Source of the DNA: Setophaga petechia
Lineage: Eukaryota > Chordata > Aves > Passeriformes > Parulidae
Direction of reading: 5' to 3'
Assembly: GCA_024362935.1 (NCBI GenBank)
Contig: JANCRA010000001.1
Coordinates: 50,317,501 to 50,381,500 of the forward strand
Length of the DNA stretch: 64,000 nucleotides
Shown in pieces: positions 35,201 through 49,400 of the stretch. Within the stretch, counting starts at the first letter, position 1. Each line of letters starts with the position of its first letter. The notes beneath the pieces were generated by a model. The model was not told the DNA's origin and made no database searches. It saw only the letters and a list, made by a program, of their open reading frames with translations. Position numbers and translations under genes: made by a program.

Positions 35201-38200
35201 CAATGTGTGATGCTACAATAATAAAAGTAATAAGGATCCGTTTCTATCACATATCAGGAAGGGTAATGTTCTGAGACTTGTGGAAAAGCAAGAAAGTGAA
35301 CATTTACTCAAACACAGACAAAATGACATAGTACAACAATAAATCCCAGAGAAAAAAAACAGAAGTTACTTTTTATGACTGCAGGTGTTTAAACTATATT
35401 TTGCCTATACAGGAGTTTATGTAAATGGAAGAGCACAGTGCATGTAAACTCTGCAGCCCAAAACCTTTTTTTAATGGGTGAGAATGTGAAAAGCTCAGTT
35501 CAGCACAGGACAAGATAATGAAAGGAAATCAGAAAGGAAGGCCTAATCTATGAAGTCCAATGCCATATTTATAGCAGCTCCCTTCAGGACTATGGTACTA
35601 GTTTGTGGTAGAATAAAAATTCTTTTTAAAAAAAAAAAAATTTCTACATGGGTGAATGCACCTGAAAACATTCCAATGAGAAGTTTGGATTTGTGTGCTT
35701 TTAATAAACAAACAATAACAACAGCTTCAAAATTATTACTTTTTTTTTTTCCTCTGTAAAGTAAATTGTGTTTTTTTTCTTCATCGGACATATTAGACAG
35801 TGATTTGAGAGAGAACATGGCAGAATGTAGCTGAACAATGCCCAGTGAGAGGTGGCAAATCAGTTGCATCCTATTTAACATTCTGAGCCTTCTGAAGAAG
35901 AAATTACTAAGATGAATTTGTGCCAGGGAAGAGGTCAATCCTTAACCTTATCTTTCCAAGTTCAAAATCCATTTCTAGGCTTAGTTCCTTAGTTTTGGAT
36001 TAATCACATCTGCTTTAAAGTATTTTTGTGGGTTTATTTCTTTTACCTTTGGGTTCTTCCTCTTTACTTTTATCAAATCTACATTGTCTACTTTCATCAA
36101 TGCCCTTTTGATTTCTTCTTTTGTTTCCTCATCTCCACCTCACAAAACATAGCATTTTCTCTTACATTGCCAAACTTTTGCCAAGAAAAACATGCCATCA
36201 CAGAAATTTGTTAACTTGTTCAGATGTGCTATCAGGTCTCTGAAATTTTCCTAGGCCTGACTGAATCTGTAATACTTGGTGACTTAGCAACATTTAATTT
36301 CACCTTGTACTGCTGTTCTTCTCATACCCAAAGTTTTCACCTTTAAAGTCTACAGATACCTTTCAATTCAACCTTGAACCCTCTTCTTTTATTACTGCAT
36401 TCATTCTAGGCTCTATCAAAACCCCTGCTCTGCATCTTATTATGCTTTGGGTGCATACCTATTCCTTTTAATTTTTTTTTCCTTGCTTCAACTTCTGCAC
36501 ATGCTTTGCTACTCCAAAATCTACCAGAAATCTCCATTATTTAAATATAACTTGATGACTTAGTATGCCATTTATTACTCTGCCTTTTTTTCCTAGTATA
36601 CATGTATATAATTATCAGCGTAAGAGGCAAAATCCTCCCCTATGCCTGACAAGGCCCAAAATGTGTCAATGGAATAACTGACCAACGCCTTCTCCTATTT
36701 CCTAATTACCTGCAGAGATAACCTGTACCATGCCTTCTACCAAACTCCTTTTACCAAAGGCTTCTCTGAAGACCTTTGTTTTCCAAGATGAAAGCCTTGC
36801 AACTCAGCACTGCAGAGCTCTACCACTCGGAAGGAAGCACCTCAAGCAATATGAGAGTACTGCATAGATTTTCTAGATGCATTCTGCAAACTGGCAATAA
36901 ATCAGTCCCATAAACTTCAAATTGTCTGGGGAGAACAAGTACCAGCAGGATTTTGTCACAGCCTCATAAGAGGCTGAGGGAATGAGGTCGTATCATACAG
37001 TGTTTGGCAAAACAATTCTGCTGAGACACCTCCTGTCTTGAAATTTCTTGAACAGAGAAGAAACTGTGGCAAAGAAAACCTGCAGCTCCTTTAAGATCCC
37101 AATGCTATGCTTCTTTCTGATGACAGCTTTAATGCTACCAGACCACTGGTCTGCAGTGCAATGAACATCTTGCTGTGCTGGGTTCCACAGTTACCCTATC
37201 AGGAACCATAATTACTGATGTGGCATGCTGCACTATCTTAACGTTATGGTCTGCACACTGGTTAAGATGCACAGCTCAAAATGTGTGCCCATGAGGAAAC
37301 TCACTCATTAGGGATTATCAGCACAATCTGTTCCCTATCTGTCACCAGTCAAGGGACAGGACTTTCAGACAGGCAGACAATTAGTTTTTTCTATGTAAAG
37401 TGGCTGATAAAAGTCTATGATGTACAAAGCTTAGGATGTAGGCCATATATTTATTTTCTGTAAAGCATTCACCTCAGCTAAAATGGTTGTGTACCCTTGT
37501 GATGCTGGAGAATGCTTATGAGAGCAAATTAAGCATGATATGAATTGCCATTCATTCAGCACACCTAGGTAAATTATGTAATTTTACCAAGTTTTAGAAA
37601 AGGCTGTTTGTTTATTTTATTTATTTTAAATATAAGTGATAGCAGGGAGAAGTTGCTTTCTTTTATTTTCTATGAACAGGAGAAAAAGTAGGTTCAAACA
37701 TTGATTCTCTCCTTACCAACCTATTTATAGAAAATAAAAAATGTTTACTAGCCACTGCCACTGAGAACAGTATTCAGCTACAGAAAATTCATTACACTAC
37801 ATCTCACAGGGAAAATCAATTAACCCAGGAAGGGTCTCATACTCATCAGTTTTGATGTGAAGTGTCTCACAGTGCAGCTACTGCTTTTTTCTTTTTTTTG
37901 GCAGATCTCTCTGCTAGTTTCTTAAATGGATCTTTCCACAATGAAAAGAAATTAAACAGCAAGAAGCATAAAGTGAGTTGTATCAACAATTTGTGAGAAA
38001 ACAGCACTGGAAAGTTACTTGACAATCAATATTACAGAAGCAGGTTTCACATATTCAGCTGCTTATGAGGAGGCAAAAGAATTTCAACTGCATTGCCTAA
38101 CATTTTTTTTTGGGCTCATGTCTGTGTGACAACTAAAACCCTTGAAAAAGCCATCTTAGTGCCCATCTAATTTAGAGTGATTTTTTTTCATTGTCTTAGT

Positions 38201-40679
38201 CAAACAACATGAATTAAACCAAATGGCAGAAGCACGGTTCACTTTTGTTTTAAAAAAATCTTCATGCAAATGATGATATAAAGCCAAATGTTTCACAGCT
38301 AGAAATTTAGGGCCGTGTATCATTTTATTGGCACAGTAAAAGGCTACAGCCATATTAAGATCTCTGTGTATAAAGTGTCAATTTGCCTTTTAATGTCCAT
38401 CCTCCTCTATTGAGAACCATGAAAATCAGTTTTTTGCTGGCTTTTGAACAATTGCTAACTTCCTTTGGCTCAAAAACTTTGATATACTTCCTCTGTCGCC
38501 CACCTTTGGGGCCAGCCATAAAACATACAGCAGATAAAGAGTGGAGCACTTGAAGGGTTATGGAGGATATTTATTTCCCCATCTCCATGTTCACTTCTGT
38601 GCCTGCACACTTCATTTGTGTGCCATTACTAAGGCATGATGAGGGTGAAAAGATGGTTTAGTAAAACTGAGCAGCATAACAACAACTGTCTCAAATGTCT
38701 GCAGCACAAAGAAGGGAAGAGAAGAGCTCATATTGCTCAAGTGCTTTCAAACTCGGCTCTTGATATCCAGAACCAACGCTCTCTTCTTTTGTTGTACAGT
38801 GAGAAAGGTGAGGACACCATCAGCTCCACGGAGTGTCCTACAGCCCCAAGGTCCACTCCTGGCAGATAAGCACTCACCAGAAGTCAATTTATACTCCTTA
38901 CCCCTTCATCTGCCAAGAGAGATTTCAGCCAGACCTCTGGTAAAGCCCAGTCTTTCCGCTCCCAAGCCCAACGTTTTGGATGAAAGAGGTTTCACCCGAT
39001 GCGCAGGCACAGGATGTACGGCGCAGCTTTTGAACCAGCACTTCAGGAAAGCCTCCAGAGCTACTGGGGAATATCTCAGCCCCCTACCCCTTCAAACAAT
39101 AACTGAGCCCCTTGTAGAGCTGACAAGCCATGGGGTAAATTAGACTTGGATATCAATGACCCTTAGAGGAATTGGAAGAGACCAATACCACAGGCAGTAA
39201 TGCAATAATCTACTGTGCAGAAGGCACCATACTACAATTCCTGTGTGATCAACTAAAAAGGTCAAAAAATGTAATGCTAAAATTATACAGTAATTTTCAG
39301 TTACTATTAGTAAAATTATTGCTTTAGGAAAGTACCTAAGAAATAACCGTTCAAAGAAATGATAAAAAATGATGGCTTTGCAAAGCTGGAATCACTCTGC
39401 TCCATCTGTCCTGGGGTGAATTAAAAGAGAACACATTTCACATTCCAAGTTGGAAGTATTAACAGCCTGGAAAGCACCATATGGATTTTGGCATTCCCCA
39501 GTTAAAAAAAAAATTAAAATATTGACTTTGAACCATTAAAAAGACAGACTGAGGGGTTTTTTCCTTATTGTGAAAATGTAGGTCTACATGACTGAAAATG
39601 TTTAAAAATAACAGAAGTTGTCACATGCTACAGTGACAGATCTTCCAAAACCCCTCAAATTTTTGTGTTGCCTTTTGTTAAATTTCGCAAGTACTAGAGT
39701 ATTTGAACAGAAAAAGGCAATTGCACAGTGAAATCTGCTTGGTTTTGGTATTTGGTGTGTAAGGAATCTTGTCAATAAAAGATAATTAGATACATTTGTC
39801 CTTAGAATTCTACTTTGGTTGAGCTTCAAAATACAAAATGCACCAATATGATGCAGATAGAGACTGAATACTAAGAGCCGAAACCTTCAAGAACAGAATC
39901 AAAAGTTATAATTATAATTAAAGCAGTGTAATAAAAAAGAAATTACAATTTACATTTGTGAATTAAGTTCTCTAAGTATCAAGAAAAATGCAAAACTTGC
40001 TGCAGGCAGCAATATTCAAATGGATACTTCTACTCTTTTTCTTTTCCCCCCCTAAAAAAAAAGCCTAAAGCTAGTAGCATACACAATTTTTGTTCCTTAA
40101 AACATCTCTCAAAGCAGTGAAATATAGTAAACATGATTTGAAGCAATCCCTGAAATATATTGTTAAGGATGCTATTGTATGCTGCAATCAATTAGAGCAC
40201 AGGATAGAAAAGACACTTTTCTTCATTATCATTGTTTATTATTTATGGTAAAAGAAAATGAAATTTGGAAGAAAACCAGGATCAAGCAGGCTGAACATGG
40301 CAAATATACATAACAAAGAATGTAAATAGGGGCAAAATCTTCATTCTACAAGAAATAACAACATTTATGATGAAAATGGTAAACTCTGGTGTCATTTGCA
40401 TGTTTTTGTTTTGGTGTTCTGAAGAAGTACAGCAAATGACACTTCTTCAGACATAAACTGCCTTTTAAAAATGAAACAGAGGAGAATTTTAAATGCAAAT
40501 TTTTTATATCTCAGCACAAAAACATCCTTCATTAGAGATGGTACTGGCATCAGAAATGATAAGTATACCATTGCTTGTTTCTGCAGCTTAAGGAGTTCAG
40601 AATTACTTGGAGCTGTTTAGCACTTCACAGCACTGACATCAGGCTACCTAACTTTTCATGGAAGGAGATTAAGCACTAG
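32201..40679. other. Intronic stretch with one CpG-bearing island
   Basis: No interspersed repeat recognised over 8.5 kb. 36000-36600 is pyrimidine-rich. 38800-39140 is GC-richer with several CpGs and a 136-codon + strand open frame, and is listed as a finding. Other open frames (33484-33912, 35543-35938 on the minus strand) have no recognisable features. Confidence 0.45.
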
Positions 40680-41076
40680 GCACAGAATATCAGAGAATGG
40701 TTTGGGTGGGAAGGGAACCTTAAAGATCATTTAGTTCCAAACCTCAGCCATAGGCAGGGACACCTCCCACTAGACCAGGCTGCTCCGAGCCCCATGCAAC
40801 CTGGCCTTGAGCACTTCCAGGGATGGAGTATTCACAGCTTCTCTGGGCAACCTGCTTCAGTGCCTCAGCACCCTCACAGGAAAGAATTTCTTCCTGGTAT
40901 CTAACCTCAACCTACCCTGTGCCAGTTAAAGGGATTCACCCTTGATGCCCTACACACCCTTGTGAAATGCCTTCCTGGCTGTCCTGTAAGCCCCGTTAGG
41001 TACTGAAAGGCTGCTCTCAGGTCTCCCTGGAGCCTTATCTTCTCCCAGCTCACTCAGCCTGTCTGCAGAGGAGGCT
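40680..41076 (-). mobile_element. CR1 LINE 3'-end fragment, about 400 bp
   Basis: Starts ACAGAATATCAGAGAATGG then TTTGGGTGGGAAGGGAACC, the antisense CR1 3' end. It continues through GACACCTCCCACTAGACCAG, GCTTCTCTGGGCAACCTG, GAAAGAATTTCTTCCTGGTA and CTCACTCAGCCTGTCTGCAG. It is 5'-truncated at about 41076. The better-preserved sequence suggests a younger copy than 1888 or 26664. Confidence 0.94.
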
Positions 41077-44000
41077 CTAATAGGTAATAATATGAAATAA
41101 TTTACAAATATAAAATAAAAAATATAGACTGACCCATTCATTCCCGTTCATTACAGATTAAATCACTGGCAACCTGATGCCTTTCCAGCAGTATGTGTTC
41201 TCTACTGCTAGTTTTCCTTACCCTGAGACACACATCTGCCCAGCAAAACGAATACCACAAAAGATGTTACTATTAATTTTGTTTCCCAACAATTCTGCTA
41301 ATCTAGAAGAAGCATAATCAAATATTGTTTTGAAAATGCAAGATGGTATATGCTGCCTATGATACCTCACTAGGCAGTAAAAAATGAGCTGAACATAACT
41401 GAGGGGGGGAAAAAGCTAAAGACTAGGTTTTTTTCCTTCTTAGAATGAAATTAAGTAAGCTTTTAAAGCTAGGTATTAAAACGGCAATATAATATAAAAA
41501 TATCTCATTTTGAATTCAAACTTGCAAGGCCCATTTCTAATGTAAACCACCAGTATTACTATATCTCAAAAAGGGTGAACTTCAAAAATGTAAACTGATA
41601 CATTATTTTTTCATCGTGTTCTTTTTTTCCCAAAAGAAAAAAAAAAGACTGGAAATAAGACAGCCACTGGGTCTTGTAAATAACCTGCTCATACTTGCCT
41701 AAATTGACTGCTTTGTTCAGAGACATATCTTTTGTTTGGAAGTGATGTAAAGAAAAATTGGATTGTTTTCCTCATAATGGCTGTGGAGTCAACCTTCATC
41801 TAGTGATATATATGACAGAGATTAAGAAATTAGGAAAAATTCTTAAATTAATTTACAACTTGAGCTATTATTATACATAGCATGCAATGTGTGGAATTTC
41901 AGATAACATTGTCATAAAGGTGCAGAAGACAAAGACAAGAAATATTATTTAGTAGGAATAGTCTGACTCTTATTTTGTTTTCTTGACTTCTACCTGCATT
42001 ACTATAGCTCTTATCTGCTAGTTTTATTCATTTTAGACATCTTAAAACCAAAGCATTACACACCTAAATAAAGTAAGGACAGTTAGCCAAAGAATTACAG
42101 GCACCAAGCTACTGAAATTATTACCCCCATCCAAACCTTCAGTCCATGGGTATATTATGAAAAGTTCCTTTAAGAAGCTAAGAACACATAAAATATGAAA
42201 ACTAAAGAGACAGCCAAGTTTTAAACATGGCCACTGTCACCACAAAGACAGAACCAGTTCCTTCCACCAAAATACAACTTTGATGACATGAAATCCAGGT
42301 TTCACCTACATGCTACAGAAAAGAAATTGGACTTGGTCTGACACAATTTTTTAAAGTATTATTCTGCATTCATATGCATGTTACTGAATTCATCCTCAAT
42401 GACAACATCTCTACAGATTTCTGAGGTTCAGCTGTCCAGGCTGTGGTAATGTTTTCAGCTTTTTTATAAATACAATCTGAAGCACTCTTTCCCTTGTGAC
42501 CTGCCAATTCAAATTGCAGCTCTTCAGATTATCATTTGTATCAAAAGATTTCCCAAAGTGAGTGAAATTTGATGCAAAGAGGGACTCAAATACAGATGTT
42601 CTTTATATTCTTCCTTCTCAGAAGAGCAGATGCAGAAGCAAAATAGCATAAATTATGATTGACCTCAGCAGGAATAATTTATGCTCCTCAGCCACTTTAT
42701 GTGCTTAGCCAAGAGGGAGCTGTCTGTCTGTATGAATTTTTACACATCTTTTAGCTAATTTACAGATCTGGTGTAGAACTCAAGGACATTATAAATATTT
42801 GTGGCATCCTCTAAACAACTCCTGGTTCATAAACCAATTAATATATTACAATGATCCACAAATTATCCCCTTCAACAGAAACACTCTTCATTTTATTGAA
42901 AAAAAAATATAGGAGAGGGCAGATGAAGGAGTTTTTTCATGGTATGAAATGTGCCTCTTTGCAGCAGGAGGAAAGCCACATGATGACCTTTTCAAAGGCA
43001 TACCAAAGAATTTGTAACCACTATAGTCAAATACTGGGAACCAGAGTGAGGGCAAGCATTACTTGTGATCCACTGCAGTTATCAGAAAGTGAGTATCTAC
43101 TTGGAGGTCTCCATCTTTTTATGATACTAGAGCTTACATTTTCAACTTCTTACCTTCCAGTAACTCATTTATTTTTTACAACCACTGAAATGCCCTTCTT
43201 AACAATTACCACTATGTCACTTTATAAACAATAGGGGACATCTTGAAAAACAGGGCAGACCTCACACAGCTTAATTAGCTAAACTCCATTAATTTTCATT
43301 TGAAGAGGCTGGTCTGCAGTACTAGAAAATTTGGACATTAACTTCAAAACACAGCATGACGATTAACAACCATTCTTGATACAGGTATGCTGCCACAAAA
43401 AAATTTGCCCACAGATGGCAAACTGCATTTGCTGCCATCTCCTTGCAGAGAGTCCCATTATCTGCCAAATACAGGAATATTCTCGAAAGGAGCCAAACTC
43501 AGCACTAAACGGTAACAAAAAGAATTTAAATGCACACAGTGAATATATTCCCTAGTTTTAGAGCCTCAGCCTCTCTCCCCCTTATATTTTTAAATTATTT
43601 ATGCTCTATTTATTTTACTTAGGAGCTTACAAAGAAAAACTGCAATGATAAGAATAAAGTAAGTAATACGTAACTAAAAAGAAAACAAACATATTTATTT
43701 TCTTTTGCAGTGTTGACAAGTATTATTTGTAATTGTTTCAGGTGAAAGAATTTCAGAAAAAAAATACTTTATGCTTCCTCACTAAAACCACTGAAAAAAA
43801 ATCTCAGAAACAGTTGAAATTTTGTTGAGTCTGCTGCTGGCAATGCTCCTTTAAAACGTGCAAATCAGTGTTATTTCCATCAATTTTACCAATTCAGTTT
43901 TAGCAGTTTCACAGATGTTTCCTTACTCCTTCACTGACTGAACTGCACAGCAGAGTCCATCAGTGTTGCAGAAAAAGGAAACAGTTAATTTCAAACAGAG

Positions 44001-45834
44001 CTTTATCAGATGAGACGAGTGGGAAAGTATCATACAAACAACGCCTCTACCACCACATTAGATTAGTAGGGTAATAGAATGACAGCCTACATTCATTCGG
44101 TAGTGGCAACATAATTACACAGCGCACTCGCACGATCCCACAAAGGGCCACGTTACTGAAGCCAAGGTTATTATAAGAAATAGCAGCATGTGGTTGTGGG
44201 AATGTAAGGTGAAACAAGTTAATAACTTCCCATTATCTACTGGTAAAGCTGCTACCTCCGTATGTGAAAACAAATGACACAAGAGAAAAGCTAAATTAAA
44301 CAACCAGTAATTTATGTGAGGTAGAATTGGAGTGCAGATGGTGATCCTAAGTTGCACATATCACAGCAACAATAAAAATCACCTCCTTCTATTGGGAAAA
44401 CACTCATTTCAATGGTTTTTTTAGTGAAAAGCATGCTAAGGTAGAAAGCCCTTAAAAACATTAGGGAAACATTAGGGTAACCACTTTTATACATTAGCAG
44501 AAAAAGAAATTTATGAGCTGCTAAGCCTCTCTATTCCACATCTTGATAATAAGAATCTGGGAGAACATTCAGATGTCCTGGACTCAAATCCCTCATCTAG
44601 CTCAGGGACTTTTGATCTGCATGTTCCTATTCCTCCTTATGATTCAATCACAAAACCACAGGGAGTTTTTCAGAAAGTTTTGAATGTTTCACTGATTTTC
44701 TGACCAACTGAAACAGAAGAACTCCAGCAAAACTGATGAAAATACCCTCAAGAATACTAAGTTAATTCAGGAGCTCTACTCGGTTCTAGGCTTCATGTCG
44801 AAGCCCTTCAGAAAGACTGAAATGGAGGCTTCCCAAATATATTCCAGTTTTCAAGACACTGATCTACTAAAGAGATATGGATAATGGATAGATTCTGCTA
44901 ATGGATAAAGCAGAAGTCTGAGATTCTGTTCCAAACCTGTTCCAAAATTTCCTGTCACACCAGTTAGGTCCTTCTTTTCCAACAGAAAAACAGTGCTCAA
45001 GTGGAGAAATCCAATGAGAACCAAATCACCAAGAAACTGGTATAAATACTTCTGTCAAGTTTAAAGAGGTTTTATGTGAGAAAGTGGATAAAACCTGAAA
45101 CTGCTCCTTCATGTGTTTTCAGTGGCTTTTTGAAAGAACACTGTTAACATCCTTCTAACATCTGGTTCCACAGGTGAAGAAGTCAGGGCAATGCCTACTC
45201 TGTGACTCCCAAAGGAGCTGAAAAGAGGAGCCAGATGTCAAAATTAACTGACTTTGAGCATACCTAGAGGCATAAACTTGGGAACCACAAATTACATAAC
45301 AATTCTGTGAATAGTGGAAGTGTCTGGAAGTTCTTATTTACATTTTTAAAGCTATTCAGTTACCTACACTTCCCTACTCAGTGTTTCAAGTGGATTTCTT
45401 TCTATACATTTTTTTCTGACTCTGATATTGCAAAAAAACATTATTTAGTTCTATGGGTGGTCTTTTAATTCTGTAGAAAAGTCATAGTTCTTGTCTGAAT
45501 TGCTCGGAATTATACACCCAAATGTATGAGATGTTAAACATCCTTTAAAACTTGAAAAATATTATCAGTAATAGACTTTGCAGTATTTTTACCAAATTAT
45601 TTATCTAATGTTGCACAAATACCTACAGGCTTCTCAGTTCAAAGCCTGAAAAGACTGCATGCTGCCTCCATCGTCATGCAGGTCCATTAAGAAGAATTTC
45701 AAAGTTTGGGCACTATGTTCAAAAAAATCATTTGTCTTAGAAGCAGCATGGCATGAATATGTCACATATACCAGTTCAACTAACCTAAACCTTTCAATGG
45801 GAAATTACATAAATGCATAATGAAATAGCTGTGC
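41077..45834. other. Intronic stretch, mostly unique
   Basis: No recognised repeat or exon. A small CpG cluster lies at 44040-44160. The open frame at 42851-43234 (127 codons) shows nothing recognisable. Confidence 0.5.
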
Positions 45835-46437
45835 AGAATCATAGAATCACAGAACATCCAGAGTTGGAAGGAACCAGAAAGGATCACTGAAGTCCAAATC
45901 CTGGCTGTGCACACACAGAGTCAAACCATGTGTGCTGTCTAAAACCTTCTTGAACACTGTCAGGCTTGGCGCCATGACCACTTCCCTGGAGAGCCTGATC
46001 CTGTGCCCAGCCACCTTCTGGGTGAAGAACCTTTTCCTGATATCCAGCCTAAACCTCCCCTGACATAACTTCAGGCCTTTCCCTCGAGTCCTGTCACCAT
46101 CACCACAGAGCAGAGATCAGTGCCTGCACCTCCTCTTCCCCTCATGAGAAAGCTGTAACTGCAGTGAGGTCTCTCCTCAGTCTCCTCATCTCCAGGCTGA
46201 ACAGACCAAGTCATCTCAGCCTCTTCTTGTAAGGCTTCCCCTTCAAAAACCTGCACCATCTTCTTACCTCTCCTTTGGATGCTCCCTAATAGCTTAATAG
46301 CTTACACTGTGGCACCCAAAAGTGTCTCCAGCACTGGAGTAGGGCCATGCCAGCCCAGAGCAGAGCAGGACAATCCCCTCCCTTGCCTGGCTGGCAATGC
46401 TCTGCCTGATGCCCCCAGGACAGGGTTGCCCCTCCTG
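45835..46437 (-). mobile_element. CR1 LINE 3' fragment, about 600 bp
   Basis: Starts AGAATCATAGAATCACAGAA, the antisense terminal octamer repeats of CR1. It continues with GAGTTGGAAGGAACCAGAAA, GGTGAAGAACCTTTTCCTGA, CTCATCTCCAGGCTGAACAG, CTCTCCTTTGGATGCTCCCT, CAGAGCAGGACAATCCCCTC and CCCAGGACAGGGTTGCCCCT. This is the longest uninterrupted CR1 in the window. Minus-strand open frames at 46071-46259 and 46286-46533 are partly within it and are not host genes. Confidence 0.95.
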
Positions 46438-49400
46438 TAACCATAAGAATCCAGGTGTGGTGGCTACACAGATAACAGCCACCACGACAAGCAGTCTGCA
46501 TTTATCCCAGGCACAGAACACAGACACACACATACACCCTGCAAACTCTTCAGGTGATGTGCCCTATCTTGTGTCATGCCAGCACAGCCGGTTCCTACTC
46601 TAATAAGGAGTTCTCCATGTGGCCTCTTACAGTACAAAGACAACAAAAAATGTCCTCAGACAGACCAAAAGAATTGTAAATCATGATATAGAAGTGAGAG
46701 CAGCAGCAGAGATCTTTTATCTTCTTTCCAGGAGCATAGAAAGAGTCAAAAAGTCAAACTTTAAATTCAATAACTTATGTCCTACACAAAAAATAGGGCT
46801 TCCCTTTCATAATATTATATTAAATTACAGATAGCAGCATTGAGACAAATGGTCTGTCAGCATATAAAGAACACTGGAAATTAGTGGGAAAAGTTAAGAA
46901 AAGCCATACACATTTCCATTTAAACAACCATCAGGTATTTTCATTCTCTGTAACACTTAAGAAGATGATATATACAGATTAACTACCACAGAGAGATCTG
47001 CATTAAGAACAAAGAACGTTATCTTTGCCTTCTACTCCCACTAATGGGCAGAACTCTCCATGAAAAAACCCAGACAAATTGAACATTTTTATCTCTGTCT
47101 GAAAATTACCACTGATTTCATGACATACACACAGTCATTTCCAACAGCTTTCACTTCACAAAAAGGAAAAAAAAAGAGGTTATCTACTAAAAAACAATAG
47201 AGCTCTATATCCTTCTCAAGAAAACAGCCCAGATTGCTACTGCACGAGTGGGTTCGTGCTGTGTCTGCTCTAACTTAGGTGCTTTCGTCAAGATTCACAC
47301 ACCTCTTCATGTGAACTTGATGCCTCCTTTATTAACTTGCCCTAATGCCAAGTAGCTATGGAACAGTGTCTACAAATTAATCTAGCACTAAGACAACTGT
47401 GTAAAACCCCATCACCTATACTGTGGAAGTTTTCTGTGACGCTGCTGGGAGCATCTGCCAGGAAAGCTGCTCTAGATTTTCCATTCCAAGCTGAATTTTA
47501 TTTGCCAAGCTTTTTGAACCTTGAAGCTGACATCTACCAAATGAGTTGTCAAGTTACAAAAGAGATTTTCAAAGACATTCAGAAAATACTGTGCTTGTAA
47601 AAGAGTTGTTTCCAGCATTCTGAAAACCCTTAGCAACAACTAATTCATTCCATTGCAAATGTATTCCATTTGACTTTTGATTTAATTGCCAAGTACTTCT
47701 CCCTCTTATCTTATTCAAGCTTTTGGTACCTTTAGACACCAAGTTCTTTTTCTCAAAGATCAAACTGTATGTCTTCCCCAGCCACTTACTAATAACACGG
47801 GGCTTTAAAAATACTTCTACAATATTAACAGTCATAAATAACAAGTGATATCCTGGTTTTAACTTCCACCATTGATTTCTGTGTTTTCCTGGACACATAC
47901 AAACTATGAAGTTAATATTATCTTTATTCCCTGTCTACTCTTCTGTTTCTTTGTTCTTTGTCTCCTAGAAATAGTAACAGGGAAATTAAACCTCAAGAAG
48001 CATTCCTCTTAAACGTGCAGTACAGCCCTACATACAATATAAGGACTCAAATATGCTGGTTCTTCTTGAAGAACTTAAATTCTAAATGGTTTTAGAAAAA
48101 TCACTAAGTGAGCTTCTCTGTATAACAATATTCACTTAAAAATAACAATCAGCTAATTAATACTGTCTAAGAGAACCAGAAATTGAGTTAATTCCTTTCA
48201 CAGCTCTATGCAAGGTGTTGGTGAGTCTAGTAGGGTTGAGTGTGATCCACTTTTGCTACAGGGATTTTTCCACTAAAGAACTGTCTTTCAGGGTGAAAAA
48301 AAACTAACTTTATACTGCCAACAGCAGTTACAAAACAAAGAGGTGCTGCAGAGTGGCCTCAAATACCTGGAATTCTTCTTTAATATCACTCACTTTACAA
48401 TACGGAAATACCACACAAAAAAAAAAGAAATAAAATGCAAAAAAAAAAAAAAAAAAGTAAGAATCATAAATTCCCAAACTATATTTCATATTTTCTCCTT
48501 TAAAAGTAGCATCACACTGCTATGATGATTATGGTTTCTTTTTTTCCAGGACTAATGATGCTTTAGTACTCCGTCCTTAAAGCTCACATTGCTGGGATAC
48601 AGACAATAGCAGTATCACCACAATTCATATTTGTATTACCCACTGAAATGTCAGCATTATCGTTTTATATTCTTCTTTCACTTGGTCCCAGATTTTCAAA
48701 TGGGAGCCTTTTTAAATGCACAATGTACAGTGTAAGTCCTTCCAAAGGAGAATCTCAACAATCCATGTGGTGGCAGGTGCCAGCTGAAGCCAGGTGCAGA
48801 CTTGCTGACACTGAGCACTTGGGTTACATTCAGTTCCACACTCACACTTTTCAAACAGCTGACAGGAGTATAGGACCACACAATAAAAATGTTTTACTGG
48901 TAAAAATGATTACAAGTTGTGAACAAAACTACTCCATAACGCCTTGTGATTGGTGTCTTGACATTTCCCAAATCACTACTCTCCATAAACCCTGAATGAT
49001 TCACAAAAATCAATGGCTACTGGCAGAGCCAATATTTCACAAAGGTGACAGGCAACAGGCAGTGCAATGTTATCCTTTCTAACCTGTGTGGCAGTGCAGA
49101 TGACATTATTGCTGTATTTTTAGGCATGCATGGCTCTTACTGCTTATAAATGTTGCTGGAACCATACAAGTTAATAAAGAATAGTTGTTGAATCAATGGG
49201 ATCAGGGACAAAATGCATACAGAGGAATAACAACAAGGAAAAGAAGGTTGAAGGTAGAGAGAATAAAGACTAAAATATATGGACACATCACTGTTACCTT
49301 ATGCAGCTTTCCACAGGAAAAATTCACAAAAAATAGGTTTCGTGTACACAGGAATATCTGCTTACACGTAAAAAAAATTGGTTATCTACACTTGTACAGA

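Noticed and set aside
36000..36600. Pyrimidine-rich stretch as an old processed pseudogene on the minus strand
   Set aside because: Minus-strand translation shows frequent stops and no protein I recognise; composition alone is not evidence.
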